Below, piece after piece: positions 24,268-34,034 of a DNA stretch of 64,000 bases. Numbering within the stretch: the first letter of the stretch is position 1; each line of letters starts with the position of its first letter. The stretch is taken from the NCBI GenBank assembly GCA_009885795.1, contig VFKA01000005.1, positions 62,001-126,000 on the forward strand, read 5' to 3'. Position numbers and translations under genes: made by a program. The DNA is from Rhodospirillales bacterium. Its GTDB lineage: Bacteria > Pseudomonadota > Alphaproteobacteria > Dongiales > Dongiaceae. The notes beneath the pieces are model-generated. The model was not told the origin of the DNA and ran no database searches. It worked only from the letters and a program-made list of their open reading frames with translations.

Positions 24268-26139
24268 ATGCTGAAGATCGCCAATCTCGTCTACCGGATC
24301 GCCGGGCGGACCCTCTTCGAGGACGCGAACCTGACGCTATCGCGCGGCGACCGCGCCGGTTTCGTCGGCCGGAACGGAACCGGCAAGTCGACGCTGCTGC
24401 GCCTGATCGCCGGCGAACTCCAGCCCGATTCAGGGTCGGTCGAGGTGTCCAAGCGCTGGCGCATCGGCATGGTGGCCCAGGAAGCGCCCGACGGGCCGCA
24501 AAGCTTGCTCGACACCGTACTCGCCGCCGATGCGGAGCGCGCCCGGCTGCTGTCGGCGGCCGAGGCAGCCGCGGATGAATCGACCGGAGAGATCCACGCC
24601 CGCCTGGCCGATATCGGCGCCTATGGCGCGCCGGCCCGCGCCGCCGGCATCCTCGCCGGCCTCGGCTTCGACGCCGCGCAACAGGCCCGCCCCTGCGGCG
24701 ATTTTTCCGGCGGTTGGCGCATGCGCGTCGCCCTCGCCGCCATCCTGTTCGCCGAGCCCGACCTTCTGCTGCTGGACGAGCCCACCAATCACCTCGATCT
24801 CGAATCGACGTTGTGGCTCGAGCGCTATCTTCAATCCTTCCGCGGCGCGATGCTGGTCGTCAGCCATGACCGCGACCTGCTGAACAGCGTCGTCGAAAGG
24901 ATCGTGCACCTGGACGAACGCAAGCTCGCGGTCTACAGCGGCGGCTACGACGTGTTCGAGACCACGCGGGCCATGACGCTCGATCATCGCGAAAAGCGGC
25001 GCGTCAAGCAGATCGCCGAGCGCCGCCACATGCAGGCCTTCGTCGATCGGTTCCGCTACAAGGCAAGCAAGGCGCGCCAGGCGCAGTCGCGGTTGAAGGC
25101 AATCGAGCGGCTGGAGCCGATCGCCGCCGCCGCCCTCGACCGCACGGTCAGGTTTGGATTTCCGGAACCCGAGGCGCTGGCCCCGCCCATTCTGGCGCTC
25201 GACGAGGTCGCCGTCGGCTATGCGCCGGGCGCGCCGGTCCTTAGCCGCCTCACCCTCAGGCTCGACCGCGACGACCGCGTCGCCCTCGTCGGCGCCAATG
25301 GCAACGGCAAGTCGACGCTGGTGCGCCTGCTGGCCGGGCGCCTCGCGCCCCTCTCGGGCGAGATCACGCGGTCCTCCAAGCTGCGGGTCGGGTATTTCGC
25401 CCAGCACCAGACCGAAGAGCTCGACGTGAACGCGACGCCGGTGCTGCTCATGGAGCGCCTGGCGCCCCGAATGAGCGCCGAGAAGCGGCGCGCCCATCTC
25501 GGCCGGTTCGCCATTGGCGCCGAGCTCGCCATGACCGAGGTCGGGTCGCTGTCGGGCGGCGAGAAATCGCGCCTTCTCATCGCCCTCATGAGCCACGCCG
25601 CGCCCCATCTCCTGCTCTTGGACGAACCGACCAACCATCTCGACGTCGATTCGCGCGAGGCTCTGATCCGGGCGATGAACGAGTTCGAGGGCGCGATCAT
25701 CCTCATCACCCACGACCCGCACCTCATCCGGCTGGCCGCCGACCGGCTATGGCTGGTGGCGGATGGGACCTGCCGGCCCTTCGACGGCGATCTCGACGAG
25801 TACCGGCGGTTGGTGCTGGAGGCGTCGCGGGAGCAAGGCGATCGCGACGCCTCGCCCGCGAATTCGCAACGGCGCGCGGCGCGCAAGGCCGCCGCGAAGG
25901 CGCGCAAGGCCGGGGCGCCCTTGAAAAAAGCCGCCGCCGATGCGGAGCGCCGCATGGCCGAGATTCAAGAGCAAGTCGCCAAGCTCGAAACGCATTTGGC
26001 CGACCCCGCGCTTTATCGCGATGGCGGCGAGGAGGTGGCGAGACTCACCATCGCCCTCGACATGGCGCGGAAGAACCTGGCGGCGGCGGAAAGTAAGTGG
26101 CTCTCGGCGCAACAGGCGCTGGAGCAGGCCGAGGCCTGA
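24268..26139 (+). CDS. ABC-F family ATPase
   Basis: A 623-residue tandem ATPase without membrane helices, of the ABC-F class that acts on ribosomes (EttA/Uup/YheS-like). Domain 1: Walker [10 protein letters not shown], signature DFSGGWRMR and Walker [17 protein letters not shown] basic linker of about 80 residues (P-site tRNA interaction motif region, [19 protein letters not shown]) follows. Domain 2: [17 protein letters not shown] and [12 protein letters not shown]. The C-terminal tail (about residues 520-623) is a coiled coil rich in A, K and E, typical of Uup/YheS types. The ATG at 24268 matches the family start MLKIANL. The exact subtype (Uup, YheS or other) is unresolved. Confidence 0.92.
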   Translation: MLKIANLVYRIAGRTLFEDANLTLSRGDRAGFVGRNGTGKSTLLRLIAGELQPDSGSVEVSKRWRIGMVAQEAPDGPQSLLDTVLAADAERARLLSAAEAAADESTGEIHARLADIGAYGAPARAAGILAGLGFDAAQQARPCGDFSGGWRMRVALAAILFAEPDLLLLDEPTNHLDLESTLWLERYLQSFRGAMLVVSHDRDLLNSVVERIVHLDERKLAVYSGGYDVFETTRAMTLDHREKRRVKQIAERRHMQAFVDRFRYKASKARQAQSRLKAIERLEPIAAAALDRTVRFGFPEPEALAPPILALDEVAVGYAPGAPVLSRLTLRLDRDDRVALVGANGNGKSTLVRLLAGRLAPLSGEITRSSKLRVGYFAQHQTEELDVNATPVLLMERLAPRMSAEKRRAHLGRFAIGAELAMTEVGSLSGGEKSRLLIALMSHAAPHLLLLDEPTNHLDVDSREALIRAMNEFEGAIILITHDPHLIRLAADRLWLVADGTCRPFDGDLDEYRRLVLEASREQGDRDASPANSQRRAARKAAAKARKAGAPLKKAAADAERRMAEIQEQVAKLETHLADPALYRDGGEEVARLTIALDMARKNLAAAESKWLSAQQALEQAEA

Positions 26140-26181
26140 TTGGAAATTGGGGTCGGAGTCGATTTCGGCTCTTCGGCAGGA

Positions 26182-26240
26182 ACCACAGAGGCACGGAGAC
26201 GATTTCGGTCCTGACTCTTTCGTCTCTGTGCCTCTGTGGT
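26182..26240. terminator. 20-bp inverted repeat between ABC-F and hspQ
   Basis: ACCACAGAGGCACGGAGACG (26182-26201) pairs with CGTCTCTGTGCCTCTGTGGT (26221-26240) with a single mismatch, and a 19-base loop. It lies between two convergent genes, 42 bp after the ABC-F stop, and can serve as a two-way end for both transcripts. The CCTCTGTGG core also looks like a widespread extragenic palindrome. Confidence 0.75.
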
Positions 26241-26285
26241 AAATCCTTGCTCGGAGAATATGAGTGATTTCATGGAATCGGTACG

Positions 26286-26609
26286 CTAGTTCGCCGCCCG
26301 CGGTTTCGGGACGTAGCGGGCACCTTCGAAGCGGTCGAAGAATTGCCGCACCGCCGGATGGGAAACCGGCTTGCCGGTGCCGTCCACCAACAGATTCTGT
26401 TCCGATACGTAGGCGACGTAGGTCGTGTCGGCGTTCTCGGCCAGCAGATGATAGAAGGGCTGATCCTTGCTCGGCCGGACCTCCTGCGGGATCGACCGAT
26501 ACCATTCCTCGGTATTGTTGAACACGGGATCGACGTCGAAGATGACGCCGCGAAAGGGATAGACGCGGTGGCGAACGACCTCGCCGATCCGGAACTTGGC
26601 CTGCCGCAT
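26286..26609 (-). CDS. hspQ: Heat shock protein HspQ
   Basis: HspQ is a small heat-induced hemimethylated-DNA-binding-fold protein; in enterobacteria it enhances Lon and affects DnaA. The 107-residue protein shows KFRIGEVVRHRVYPFRGVIF, DVDPVFNNTEEWYRSIP, QPFYHLLAENADTTYVAYVS and EQNLLVDGTGKPVSHP. These are the diagnostic HspQ/YccV blocks. Length is normal. It is monocistronic and convergent with the ABC-F gene across the strong inverted repeat. No heat-shock promoter element is clearly visible. Confidence 0.94.
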   Translation of the reverse strand: MRQAKFRIGEVVRHRVYPFRGVIFDVDPVFNNTEEWYRSIPQEVRPSKDQPFYHLLAENADTTYVAYVSEQNLLVDGTGKPVSHPAVRQFFDRFEGARYVPKPRAAN

Positions 26610-26738
26610 GGTGCCTCACGACTGCACGGTCGCTAACGCCCCGTATATATCTGGATTCCCCCGTTGGCGTCACGAATCGATGAACGCGCGATCGGGTTCG
26701 GCGACCCGCCGAAACGCGACGATCCTTCGCGCCATGAA

Positions 26739-26776
26739 CTCGATGGGCCCCGGCAACTCGCCGGGGCGACATCGAG
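26739..26776. terminator. Stepped GC-rich hairpin between hypothetical gene and hspQ
   Basis: An outer stem CTCGATG/CATCGAG (26739-26745 with 26770-26776) encloses an inner stem CCCCGGC/GCCGGGG (26748-26754 with 26760-26766) with a 5-base loop. It lies 30 bp past the stop of the minus-strand gene at 26806 and should stop or protect that transcript before hspQ. There is no T-run. Confidence 0.65.
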
Positions 26777-26805
26777 TAGGGGTGCGCGGGTCGTTGCCGG
26801 TCAGC

Positions 26806-27147
26806 CTACGACGTGCTGCTGACCTTCAATAGATCCGCGCAGGCGTTGATAACGCCGGAATCCGCGGTTTCCTCGCCCGGCAGGATCACGGTATAGGCCT
26901 TGGCCAGCGTCTCGCGGGCCTCGCGCGCCGCATAGTTCGACAGATCGGCGACATCGCCGATGGAGGCGCGATGCGCCTGAGCCAGCGTCACGCAGGCCGA
27001 GGCTTGGCCATCGACCCAGGCCGTGCGCACCAGCCGGTCATTGGCGCCACCGGTCACGACCCAACCGGCGCTGAAGCCGACGATGGCAAGAGCCGCCGAG
27101 CCCAGCACGACGCCCCAGATGAAGGGTTTCAGAGATTCGCGATTCAT
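26806..27147 (-). CDS. Membrane-anchored hypothetical protein
   Basis: A 113-residue protein not assigned to a named family. After a short N-terminal tail (MNRESLKPF) comes one membrane helix, IWGVVLGSAALAIVGFSAGWVV. A periplasmic domain of about 75 residues follows, with two cysteines (in SACVTL and NACADL), likely a disulfide, and alpha-helical content. The pattern of an anchored helical domain with two far-apart cysteines is common in alphaproteobacterial proteins of unknown role. A GTG one codon upstream (27150) is an alternative start; GGGAG lies before both. The upstream 130 bp is strikingly AT-rich and probably holds its promoter. Confidence 0.7.
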   Translation of the reverse strand: MNRESLKPFIWGVVLGSAALAIVGFSAGWVVTGGANDRLVRTAWVDGQASACVTLAQAHRASIGDVADLSNYAAREARETLAKAYTVILPGEETADSGVINACADLLKVSSTS

Positions 27148-27346
27148 CACAGTGATCTCCCTGTTATCGTTGAATTATTGATGCGCAAAATACTTGGAAA
27201 TTGTTGAGAGCGCGATCAATAAATATACACGATTATTGATTATACGGAAATATTTCAAAACATACCATTAAATAATTTCGTGCGTCATTACCGTCCCGCC
27301 TCGTCGTTGGCGCCATGGCCTTGAATTGCCCACCGCCCGCTCCGTC

Positions 27347-27802
27347 TCAAACCTCGGCCTTTTGCTCCCAGCTTCCGCCATCGCCCTGCTGGAAATAAGC
27401 CAGGCCATGGCCGGCGGCCTTGTGCGCCGCCCAGCGTTCGCGCGCCGCCGCCAGCGCCGCGGCGTCATTGCCGTCGAAGAGTATGACGCAGAGCTCGAAA
27501 TCCGCGATCCGCTCCGACATCGCGCCGTCGGTCAGGAACAACGTCGTGGCGCCATTGGGATTCTCATCCTCGATGGTAAGCCAGATCGGCTGGCCCGCCG
27601 CGTGGCCGTCGGCGGCGCTGCCGTGGGGAAGAAAACTCCCGTCGTCATAAGTCCATAGATGCGCGGTCAACGCCTCGACCCGCTCCGGCGAGCCGGCCAT
27701 CACCACGGCCCGCTGGCCTCGCGCCAACGTCTTTGCCAACATCCCCGGCAGCGCCGCTTCGAGCCGGGTGCGTTGCAGGTGATAGTAACGAATCTCGGTC
27801 AC
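27347..27802 (-). CDS. holC: DNA polymerase III chi subunit
   Basis: Chi links the clamp loader to single-strand binding protein through its partner psi. The 151-residue protein matches HolC: an opening EIRYYHLQRTRLEAALPGML, then RAVVMAGSPERVEALTAHLW, the conserved DDGSFLPHG, QPIWLTIEDENPNGATTLF, and FELCVILFDGNDAAALAAAR near the end. The start is a GTG at 27802 overlapping the pepA stop as GTGA; the open frame upstream runs into pepA and is not homologous. pepA-holC is a widely conserved pair in proteobacteria. Confidence 0.94.
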   Translation of the reverse strand: MTEIRYYHLQRTRLEAALPGMLAKTLARGQRAVVMAGSPERVEALTAHLWTYDDGSFLPHGSAADGHAAGQPIWLTIEDENPNGATTLFLTDGAMSERIADFELCVILFDGNDAAALAAARERWAAHKAAGHGLAYFQQGDGGSWEQKAEV

Positions 27803-29304
27803 GCCGCGCTTTCGTAATTGTCGGCGACCAGGCGATCGAGCAGCCGCACGCCGAAGGCCGATCCGCCCTTGGGCACCGTCGGCCTGTCCTTCTCCGACCA
27901 TGCCATGCCGGCGATGTCGAGATGCGCCCAGGGCGTGTCCTTGACGAAGCGCTTCAGGAACTGCGCCGCGGTGATGCTGCCGCCGTAACGGTTGCCGGTG
28001 TTCTTCATGTCGGCGATGTCGGAATTGATCTCCTTGTCATAGGCCTCGCCCAGCGGCATCCGCCACAGGCGCTCGCCTTCCGCCTTGCCGGCGGCGAGCA
28101 GCCGGTCGGCCAACTCGTCATTGTTGCTGAAGAGGCCCGCATGCTCCCGCCCGAGCGCCACCATGATGGCGCCGGTCAACGTCGCGAGGTCGATCATGAT
28201 CCGAGGCTTGAAGCGTTCGCGCGTGTACCAAAGCGCGTCGGCCAGCACCAGCCGCCCTTCCGCGTCGGTATTGATGACTTCGATGGTCTGCCCGGACATC
28301 GAGCGCACGACGTCGCCCGGCCGCTGGGCGGTGCCCGAGGGCATGTTTTCGACCAGCCCGATGACGCCCACCGCGTTCACCTTGGCGTTGCGGGCGGCCA
28401 GCGCCTTCATGAGGCCGATCACCGCCGCCGACCCCGCCATGTCCCATTTCATCTCCTCCATGCCGCCGGCGGGCTTGATCGAGATGCCGCCGCTATCGAA
28501 GGTGACGCCCTTGCCGACGAAGGCGACCGGCTGTTCGCCCTTGGCTCCAGGCCGGCCCTGCCATCGCATTACCACCAGATGCGATTCCTTGGCGCTGCCA
28601 TGGCCGACGCCGAGGAGCGCGTTCATGCCGAGCTTGCGCATCTTCTCCTCGCCCAGCAGCTCCACGTCGACACCGAGCGCCGACAGCGATTGCGCTTCGT
28701 GGGCGAGGCTTTCCGGGTGGATGACGTTGGCCGGCTCCGAAACCAGGTCTCTTGCGAAGAAGACGCCGTCGGCGACCTTGTCCAGGCGCTGGAATTCGGC
28801 CTTGGCGCGCGCCGGATCGTCCACCATCACGACCAGCCGCTTCAAGCTCGGCTTCTGCTCCGGCTTCTCCGTCGTGCGGTACTTGTCGAACCGGTAGCTC
28901 CGCAGGCGCGCGCCATAGGCGATCCGCGCCGCGGCCGTTGCCGGCGACAAGCCCTTGGCCGCCTCGATCTCGACGACGACCGCGAGATCGTCTTCACCCG
29001 TCTGGGCGAGATGAGCGACGAGCGCCCCGCCGATCGCCTCGGCGCCGAGCGCATCGAGCGCGCCCGGCTTGCCGAACCCGTAGAGGACCAGGCGGCCAAG
29101 CCGCGAGCCGGACGGCGCCAGCACCGCCAGCAGATCTCTTTTCTTGCCCTTGAAACGGCTGGCGCCGATCGCGCGCGTTACCGCGCCGCGGCTTTTCCGG
29201 TCATACGCCGCCGCCGATTTCGTCAACTTCCGATTGTCGAACACGCCCATGGCCACGGCCCCGATCTTGGGCAGCGCCGGTTTGGCGAAACTGATCTTCA
29301 ACAT
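27799..29304 (-). CDS. pepA: Leucyl aminopeptidase (M17 cytosol aminopeptidase)
   Basis: PepA removes N-terminal residues from peptides using two metal ions, and in some bacteria binds DNA. The 501-residue protein has a poorly conserved N-terminal domain and the M17 catalytic domain: LVSEPANVIHPESLA, VGKGVTFDSGGISIKP, MKWDMAGSAAVIG, the signature NTDAEGRLVLADALWY with metal ligands, ATLTGAIMVALG and a C-terminal WAHLDIAGMAW. Length is normal for the family. GAAGGAAAG lies before the ATG at 29304; in-frame upstream sequence belongs to the divergent lptD promoter region. It is coupled to holC downstream. Confidence 0.96.
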   Translation of the reverse strand: MLKISFAKPALPKIGAVAMGVFDNRKLTKSAAAYDRKSRGAVTRAIGASRFKGKKRDLLAVLAPSGSRLGRLVLYGFGKPGALDALGAEAIGGALVAHLAQTGEDDLAVVVEIEAAKGLSPATAAARIAYGARLRSYRFDKYRTTEKPEQKPSLKRLVVMVDDPARAKAEFQRLDKVADGVFFARDLVSEPANVIHPESLAHEAQSLSALGVDVELLGEEKMRKLGMNALLGVGHGSAKESHLVVMRWQGRPGAKGEQPVAFVGKGVTFDSGGISIKPAGGMEEMKWDMAGSAAVIGLMKALAARNAKVNAVGVIGLVENMPSGTAQRPGDVVRSMSGQTIEVINTDAEGRLVLADALWYTRERFKPRIMIDLATLTGAIMVALGREHAGLFSNNDELADRLLAAGKAEGERLWRMPLGEAYDKEINSDIADMKNTGNRYGGSITAAQFLKRFVKDTPWAHLDIAGMAWSEKDRPTVPKGGSAFGVRLLDRLVADNYESAA

Positions 29305-29551
29305 GGTTCTTTCCTTCACGCGATGTCGGCGCGACGTCCGGTAGGAAATGCACCGGCATTGTCGCTCGCCGTCATGGTCATGTAGCACAGGATGCCGGCC
29401 CGAAGAAGCGGCCGATATCCGACCACGCCGGCCGGAACGCCGTGGGCCCGCCCCCGCCCCAAGGCCGTCGTTCCGGCCGGGAAGACCCCCCTTGCCGGGG
29501 CTAGCACAGGGGCCGGATTCCTGCTTTACTGCCGGCAGTCTGGGGGACGGG

Positions 29552-31768
29552 ATGGGGATTCCGGCGATCATCGAGAGGCTGCTGAGGCATGGTGCCACTT
29601 GCGCGCTCGCCGCGATGATTCCAGCCTTCTTGTGCGCTCCATCGCAAGCGGCCGAGGCGCCGGACACGAAATCTTCCGTGGTGTTGTCGGCCGATGAAGT
29701 CACCTACGACGCCGAGTTGGGACTGGTCGTGGCCAGCGGCAATGTGGAGATCTGGCAAAACGACAACATCCTGCTTGCCGACACCCTTACCTACAACGAG
29801 CGTACCCGCATCGTCACCGCGGCCGGCGACGTGAGCCTGCTCGACCCCAACGGCAACGTCCTCTTCGCGAATTACATGGAACTCTCGGACGACCTTCAGG
29901 AAGGCGTCATCGAGGACGTGAAACTCCTTCTCTCCGATCGTTCGCGCGCCGCGGCGACCAGCGGCAAGCGCACCGGCGGCAATCGCACCGAGCTCAACCA
30001 TGTCGTGTATTCGCCCTGCGATCTTTGCGCCGAGGATCCGACCCGTCCGCCGCTGTGGCAGCTGAAGGCGGTGAAAGTCGTGCATGACCAGGGCGAGCAG
30101 ATCATCGAGTATGAAGATGTATGGCTTGAAATCTACGGTGTGCCCGTCGCCTACTCGCCGTACCTGTCGCATGCGGATCCCTTCGTCAAGCGTAAGACTG
30201 GATTCTTGACTCCGAAAGTCGTGATCTCGAACAAGCTCGGCTTCGGGGCCCGCATTCCTTACTATTGGAGCCTCGGCCCGGACAAGGACATCACCTTCCG
30301 GCCCCTGGTTACGACCGAGCAGGGCATCGTGCTCGACGCGGAATATCGCCAGCGCATCGTCGATGGGCGTTTCCGCATGCGCGGCAGCGCCACGATCGCC
30401 GACCGGACCGAGCGGGACGGCGGCGTCAAGACGACCGACCAGAACATATTCCGCGGCCATCTCGACGGCGATGGCCGCTTCGACATCGACGAACATTGGC
30501 GCGCCGGCTTCAACGTCGATATCGCCTCCGACAAGACCTACCTGCGCGTCTACGATCTGTCGGATGAGCGCTTCCTCACCACCAGGCTGTTCGCCGAGGG
30601 CTTCCACGGCCGAAATTTCACCTCCCTCCAGGCCATCGGCTTCCAGGGCCTGCGCGACGCCGATGACAACGAGGAATCGCCGATCGTCGCGCCCTGGTTC
30701 CAGTACGATTACTCGGGCGAGCCGGGAGCCTATGGCGGCTACTACAATTTCGATGTCGATGTTCTATCGCTCAATCGCCTCGATGGCCGGGAGAGCCGCC
30801 GGCTGTCCTTGGCCGGGGGTTGGACGCTGCCCTACACGGCGCCCGCCGGCGACATCTACACGCTGAGCGCGAGCCTGCGCGGCGACCTCTATTTCTACGA
30901 AGGCGTCGATCCGGCTTCGGACGATCCCGATCCGGCCGCGGGGTTGACCGAAAGCGGCACCAAGGCCCGCCTCTACCCGCAGCTGGCGTTCGAGTGGCGC
31001 TACCCCTTCGTGCGCGATCACGCCACCATGCAGCAAGTGATCGAGCCCATCGCCGGAATCATCGTGTCGCCCAGCGGCGGCAATTCCGGCAAGTTCCCGA
31101 ATGAGGACAGCCAAGAAGTCGAGTTCGACGACACCAACCTGTTCAGCACGAACCGCTATGGCGGGCTCGACCGCATCGATAGCGGCCAGCGCGTCAATTA
31201 CGGCCTCAAGTGGAGCCTGATCGGCAACGACGGCGGTCACATCGGCGCATTCCTGGGGCAGAGCTTTCAGCTGAACGACGACAACAGGTTCATGCGCGAT
31301 TCCGGCATCGAGGACAATCTGACGGATGTCGTCGGCCGCTTCGAGGTGTCCCCGAACCAGTATCTCGATCTGCTCTATCGTTTCCGCTTCGACCTCCAAT
31401 CCGGCGAGGTCGATCGCAACGAAATCAATCTCCGCGCCGGCGGCAAGGCGCTGAATGCCGATCTGTCCTATTTCTTCCTGCGCGGCGACCCGGACGCGGG
31501 CTCCGAGTTCGGGAACCGGCACGAAGTGGCCGGTCGGATATCGTCTCATTTCACCGACAACTGGTCCGCCTTCACCGCCGCGCGCTACGATATCGAGGAC
31601 AGCCGCGCGCTCTCCTATGGCGGCGGCCTCGCCTACGAGGATGAGTGCTTCGAGATCCGCTCGTCGGTGACCCGTCGCGACTTCCACGACGAAGAATTGC
31701 GCCCCGACACGCGTATCGAACTCGAAATCGCTTTCCGCAACCTCGGCAGCATCGAAGCCGGCCTCTAG
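29552..31768 (+). CDS. lptD: LPS-assembly protein LptD
   Basis: LptD is the outer-membrane barrel that inserts lipopolysaccharide with LptE. The 738-residue protein has a signal peptide ending near PSQAAEA and an OstA-like periplasmic beta-jellyroll (VLSADEVTYDAELGLVVASG, NILLADTLTYNERTRIVTAAG). An extended barrel with many alternating aromatic strands runs to a terminal RIELEIAFRNLGSIEAGL. A cysteine pair CDLC (about residue 156) and a late cysteine (about 699) are the candidates for the inter-domain disulfide. Only one C-terminal cysteine is present where enterobacterial LptD has two. GGGGGAC precedes the start. surA follows as expected. Confidence 0.95.
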   Translation: MGIPAIIERLLRHGATCALAAMIPAFLCAPSQAAEAPDTKSSVVLSADEVTYDAELGLVVASGNVEIWQNDNILLADTLTYNERTRIVTAAGDVSLLDPNGNVLFANYMELSDDLQEGVIEDVKLLLSDRSRAAATSGKRTGGNRTELNHVVYSPCDLCAEDPTRPPLWQLKAVKVVHDQGEQIIEYEDVWLEIYGVPVAYSPYLSHADPFVKRKTGFLTPKVVISNKLGFGARIPYYWSLGPDKDITFRPLVTTEQGIVLDAEYRQRIVDGRFRMRGSATIADRTERDGGVKTTDQNIFRGHLDGDGRFDIDEHWRAGFNVDIASDKTYLRVYDLSDERFLTTRLFAEGFHGRNFTSLQAIGFQGLRDADDNEESPIVAPWFQYDYSGEPGAYGGYYNFDVDVLSLNRLDGRESRRLSLAGGWTLPYTAPAGDIYTLSASLRGDLYFYEGVDPASDDPDPAAGLTESGTKARLYPQLAFEWRYPFVRDHATMQQVIEPIAGIIVSPSGGNSGKFPNEDSQEVEFDDTNLFSTNRYGGLDRIDSGQRVNYGLKWSLIGNDGGHIGAFLGQSFQLNDDNRFMRDSGIEDNLTDVVGRFEVSPNQYLDLLYRFRFDLQSGEVDRNEINLRAGGKALNADLSYFFLRGDPDAGSEFGNRHEVAGRISSHFTDNWSAFTAARYDIEDSRALSYGGGLAYEDECFEIRSSVTRRDFHDEELRPDTRIELEIAFRNLGSIEAGL

Positions 31769-31904
31769 GCGACGGGCCCGGGGCGGGCGCGGGCCAGCGG
31801 GCCCAATCCCCGCCCAACCCGATACCGATCTTGCTCTGGCCCGCCTCTTGCCTATAGTGCTTGGCAAGAATCAACCCCTTGCCCCCAGAGGGCCAACAAT
31901 CCCG

Positions 31905-33179
31905 ATGTCAATGATCGCATCGCTGTCGCGCATGGCGTTTGCCGTCGCCATCGTCCTTAGCGCCGCATCCTCGCCGGCGCCGGCCCAGGACAGCCTTGGC
32001 ATCGCCGCCACGGTCAACGAAGACGTCGTGACCATGCTCGACCTCGCGGCCCGGATTCAGCTCGTCGCGCTCGCCTCCCGTCTTCCCGACACGCCCGAGA
32101 CGCGCGAACGGATCGCCCCGCAGGTCTTGCGGGCGCTGATCGAGGACCGGCTGAAGCTGCAAGAGGCCAAGCGCCTTGGCATCAATGTCGGCGACAAGGA
32201 CGTGGACAATCGGCTGTCCGCCCTCGCCCAGCAAAGCGGGACCGGCAGCATCGAGGAGTTCGCCGACATGATCGGTCGCAATGGCGTTCCATTCGAGACC
32301 GTGCGAAACCAGGTTCGCGCCGATGTGTCGTGGACGCGCGTCGTTCGCCGCGTCCTTGGCCCGACGGTCGCGATCTCCGAGGAGCAGGTGGACGAGGCTC
32401 TCGCCCGCATCGAAAGCGAGGCGGCCCAGCCCGCCTATCTCGTTTCCGAGATTTTTCTTGCCGTCGATGGACAGAACGGCGAAGCCGAGGTCGAATCAAG
32501 CGCCCGGCGTCTGGTGGCGCAATTGCGCGAAGGCGCCGATTTCGCCGCGGTTGCCCGGCAGTTTTCGCAAGCATCCAGCGCCGCCAATGGCGGCGATATC
32601 GGCTGGGTCAGTCCGAGCGAGGTCGAGAGCGCGCTCCGCGGCGCTCTGGAGACGCTATCGCCCGGCATGATCGGCGATCCCGTGCGCGGTACGAGCGGGG
32701 TCCACATTCTCCTCTTGCGCGACCGGCGCGAGAGCCGCGGCGCCGCCGAGGACGCCAAGGCGACGCTCGCCCAGGTCTTCTTCGCGTTAGCCGAGGACGC
32801 GACCGCCGAGCAAATCGATGAGACCAGCGCCGATGCGCTCTCCCGCACGCAACCCTTGACTTCTTGCGAGCAGATGGCGGCGCTGGCGGCCGAGGTAAGT
32901 CCGCCCGGCGCCCAGCCCCTGCTCGCGGATATCGCGTTCTCGGATATGCCGCCGGAACTCCTTGCTATAGCCAGCGGCACGCCGATCGGCACCCCGGCGG
33001 CGCCGATCCTGGCGCCCGGCGGCGTCGTCGTGCTGATGGTCTGCGACCGGCAAGGGGCGAGCGGCGTCCCCGGCCGCGATGAGATCCGCGACCGGCTTGG
33101 GCGCGAACGGATCGAGGTGCTGGCGCGCGGGTATCTGCGCGACCTCCGGCGCGTCGCCATCATCGACGTCCGGCTCTGA
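31905..33179 (+). CDS. surA: Periplasmic chaperone / peptidyl-prolyl isomerase SurA
   Basis: SurA escorts unfolded outer-membrane proteins, including LptD encoded just upstream. The 424-residue protein has a signal peptide ending around PAPAQDS and a SurA N-terminal helical domain (LDLAARIQLVALAS, RPQVLRALIEDRLKLQEAK type). One clear parvulin domain follows (YLVSEIFLAVDGQNGEAE, FAAVARQFSQASSAANGGDIGWV, GVHILLLRDRR). A second parvulin-like region is more degenerate. The C-terminal helix (GLRERIEVLARGYLRDLRR type) completes the chaperone module. The ATG at 31905 is chosen; 31911 is a close alternative. It is 6 bp from rsmA. Confidence 0.92.
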   Translation: MSMIASLSRMAFAVAIVLSAASSPAPAQDSLGIAATVNEDVVTMLDLAARIQLVALASRLPDTPETRERIAPQVLRALIEDRLKLQEAKRLGINVGDKDVDNRLSALAQQSGTGSIEEFADMIGRNGVPFETVRNQVRADVSWTRVVRRVLGPTVAISEEQVDEALARIESEAAQPAYLVSEIFLAVDGQNGEAEVESSARRLVAQLREGADFAAVARQFSQASSAANGGDIGWVSPSEVESALRGALETLSPGMIGDPVRGTSGVHILLLRDRRESRGAAEDAKATLAQVFFALAEDATAEQIDETSADALSRTQPLTSCEQMAALAAEVSPPGAQPLLADIAFSDMPPELLAIASGTPIGTPAAPILAPGGVVVLMVCDRQGASGVPGRDEIRDRLGRERIEVLARGYLRDLRRVAIIDVRL

Positions 33180-33185
33180 GGCGGA

Positions 33186-34034
33186 TTGCCGGGCGGCTCC
33201 GGAGATCGGCCCGACCTGCCGCCCTTGCGCGAGCTGGCCTCGCGCCACGGCCTGGCCGCCCGCAAGGGCCTCGGCCAGCATTTCCTCTTCGACCTCAATC
33301 TCACCGCCAAGATCGCGCGCGCGGCCGGCGACCTTACCAACGCCACCGTGATCGAGATCGGCCCCGGTCCCGGCGGGCTCACGCGGGCGCTCCTTGGCGC
33401 CGACGCTCGGCGGGTCGTCGCGATCGAGCGCGACCCGCGCTGCGCCGCTATTCTCGCCGAACTCCAGGCCGTCTTTCCCGATCGCCTCGAGATCGTCATG
33501 GCCGACGCCATGGAGATCGATCTCGCGGGGCTTGTCCCGGCGCCGCGCAAGGTCGTCGCCAACCTTCCCTACAACATCGCCACCGCCCTGCTGCTGAGCT
33601 GGCTGCCGACCCTCGATGCGTTCGAAAGCCTGACACTCCTTTTCCAGCGCGAAGTGGCCCTGCGTCTGGCGGCGCGTCCGCGTAGCAAGGCGTATGGACG
33701 CCTCAGCGTCATCGTCCAATGGCTGGCCGAGGTGCATTGCCTGTTCGACATCCCGCCCCGCGCCTTCGTGCCGCCGCCCAAGGTGACCTCGACGCTCGTC
33801 GCCATCGTGCCGCGGGCTCGACCGCTTCATGCCGCCGACCGCCGGACGCTGGAGCGCGTCACCGCCGCCGCGTTCGGCCAGCGCCGCAAGATGCTGCGCC
33901 AGAGCCTCAAGAGCCTGACGCCCGATCCCCTCGGCCTGATCGAGGCCGCGGGCGTCAAGGAGACGGCGCGCGCCGAGGATCTCGATATCGGCGAGTTCTG
34001 CGCGCTCGCGCGGGCTTTCGCCGAATCTCGATAG
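33186..34034 (+). CDS. rsmA: 16S rRNA dimethyladenosine transferase RsmA (KsgA)
   Basis: RsmA dimethylates two adjacent adenosines near the 3' end of 16S rRNA. The 282-residue protein contains [14 protein letters not shown], the SAM loop [31 protein letters not shown], the NLPYN catalytic motif in [15 protein letters not shown] and [12 protein letters not shown]. The start appears to be TTG at 33186, six bases after the surA stop, with GAGG overlapping that stop; no ATG or GTG precedes the conserved LPPLREL. The pdxA gene often found between surA and rsmA is absent. The last codons and the stop lie inside a direct repeat (34029-34049). Confidence 0.95.
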   Translation: MPGGSGDRPDLPPLRELASRHGLAARKGLGQHFLFDLNLTAKIARAAGDLTNATVIEIGPGPGGLTRALLGADARRVVAIERDPRCAAILAELQAVFPDRLEIVMADAMEIDLAGLVPAPRKVVANLPYNIATALLLSWLPTLDAFESLTLLFQREVALRLAARPRSKAYGRLSVIVQWLAEVHCLFDIPPRAFVPPPKVTSTLVAIVPRARPLHAADRRTLERVTAAAFGQRRKMLRQSLKSLTPDPLGLIEAAGVKETARAEDLDIGEFCALARAFAESR

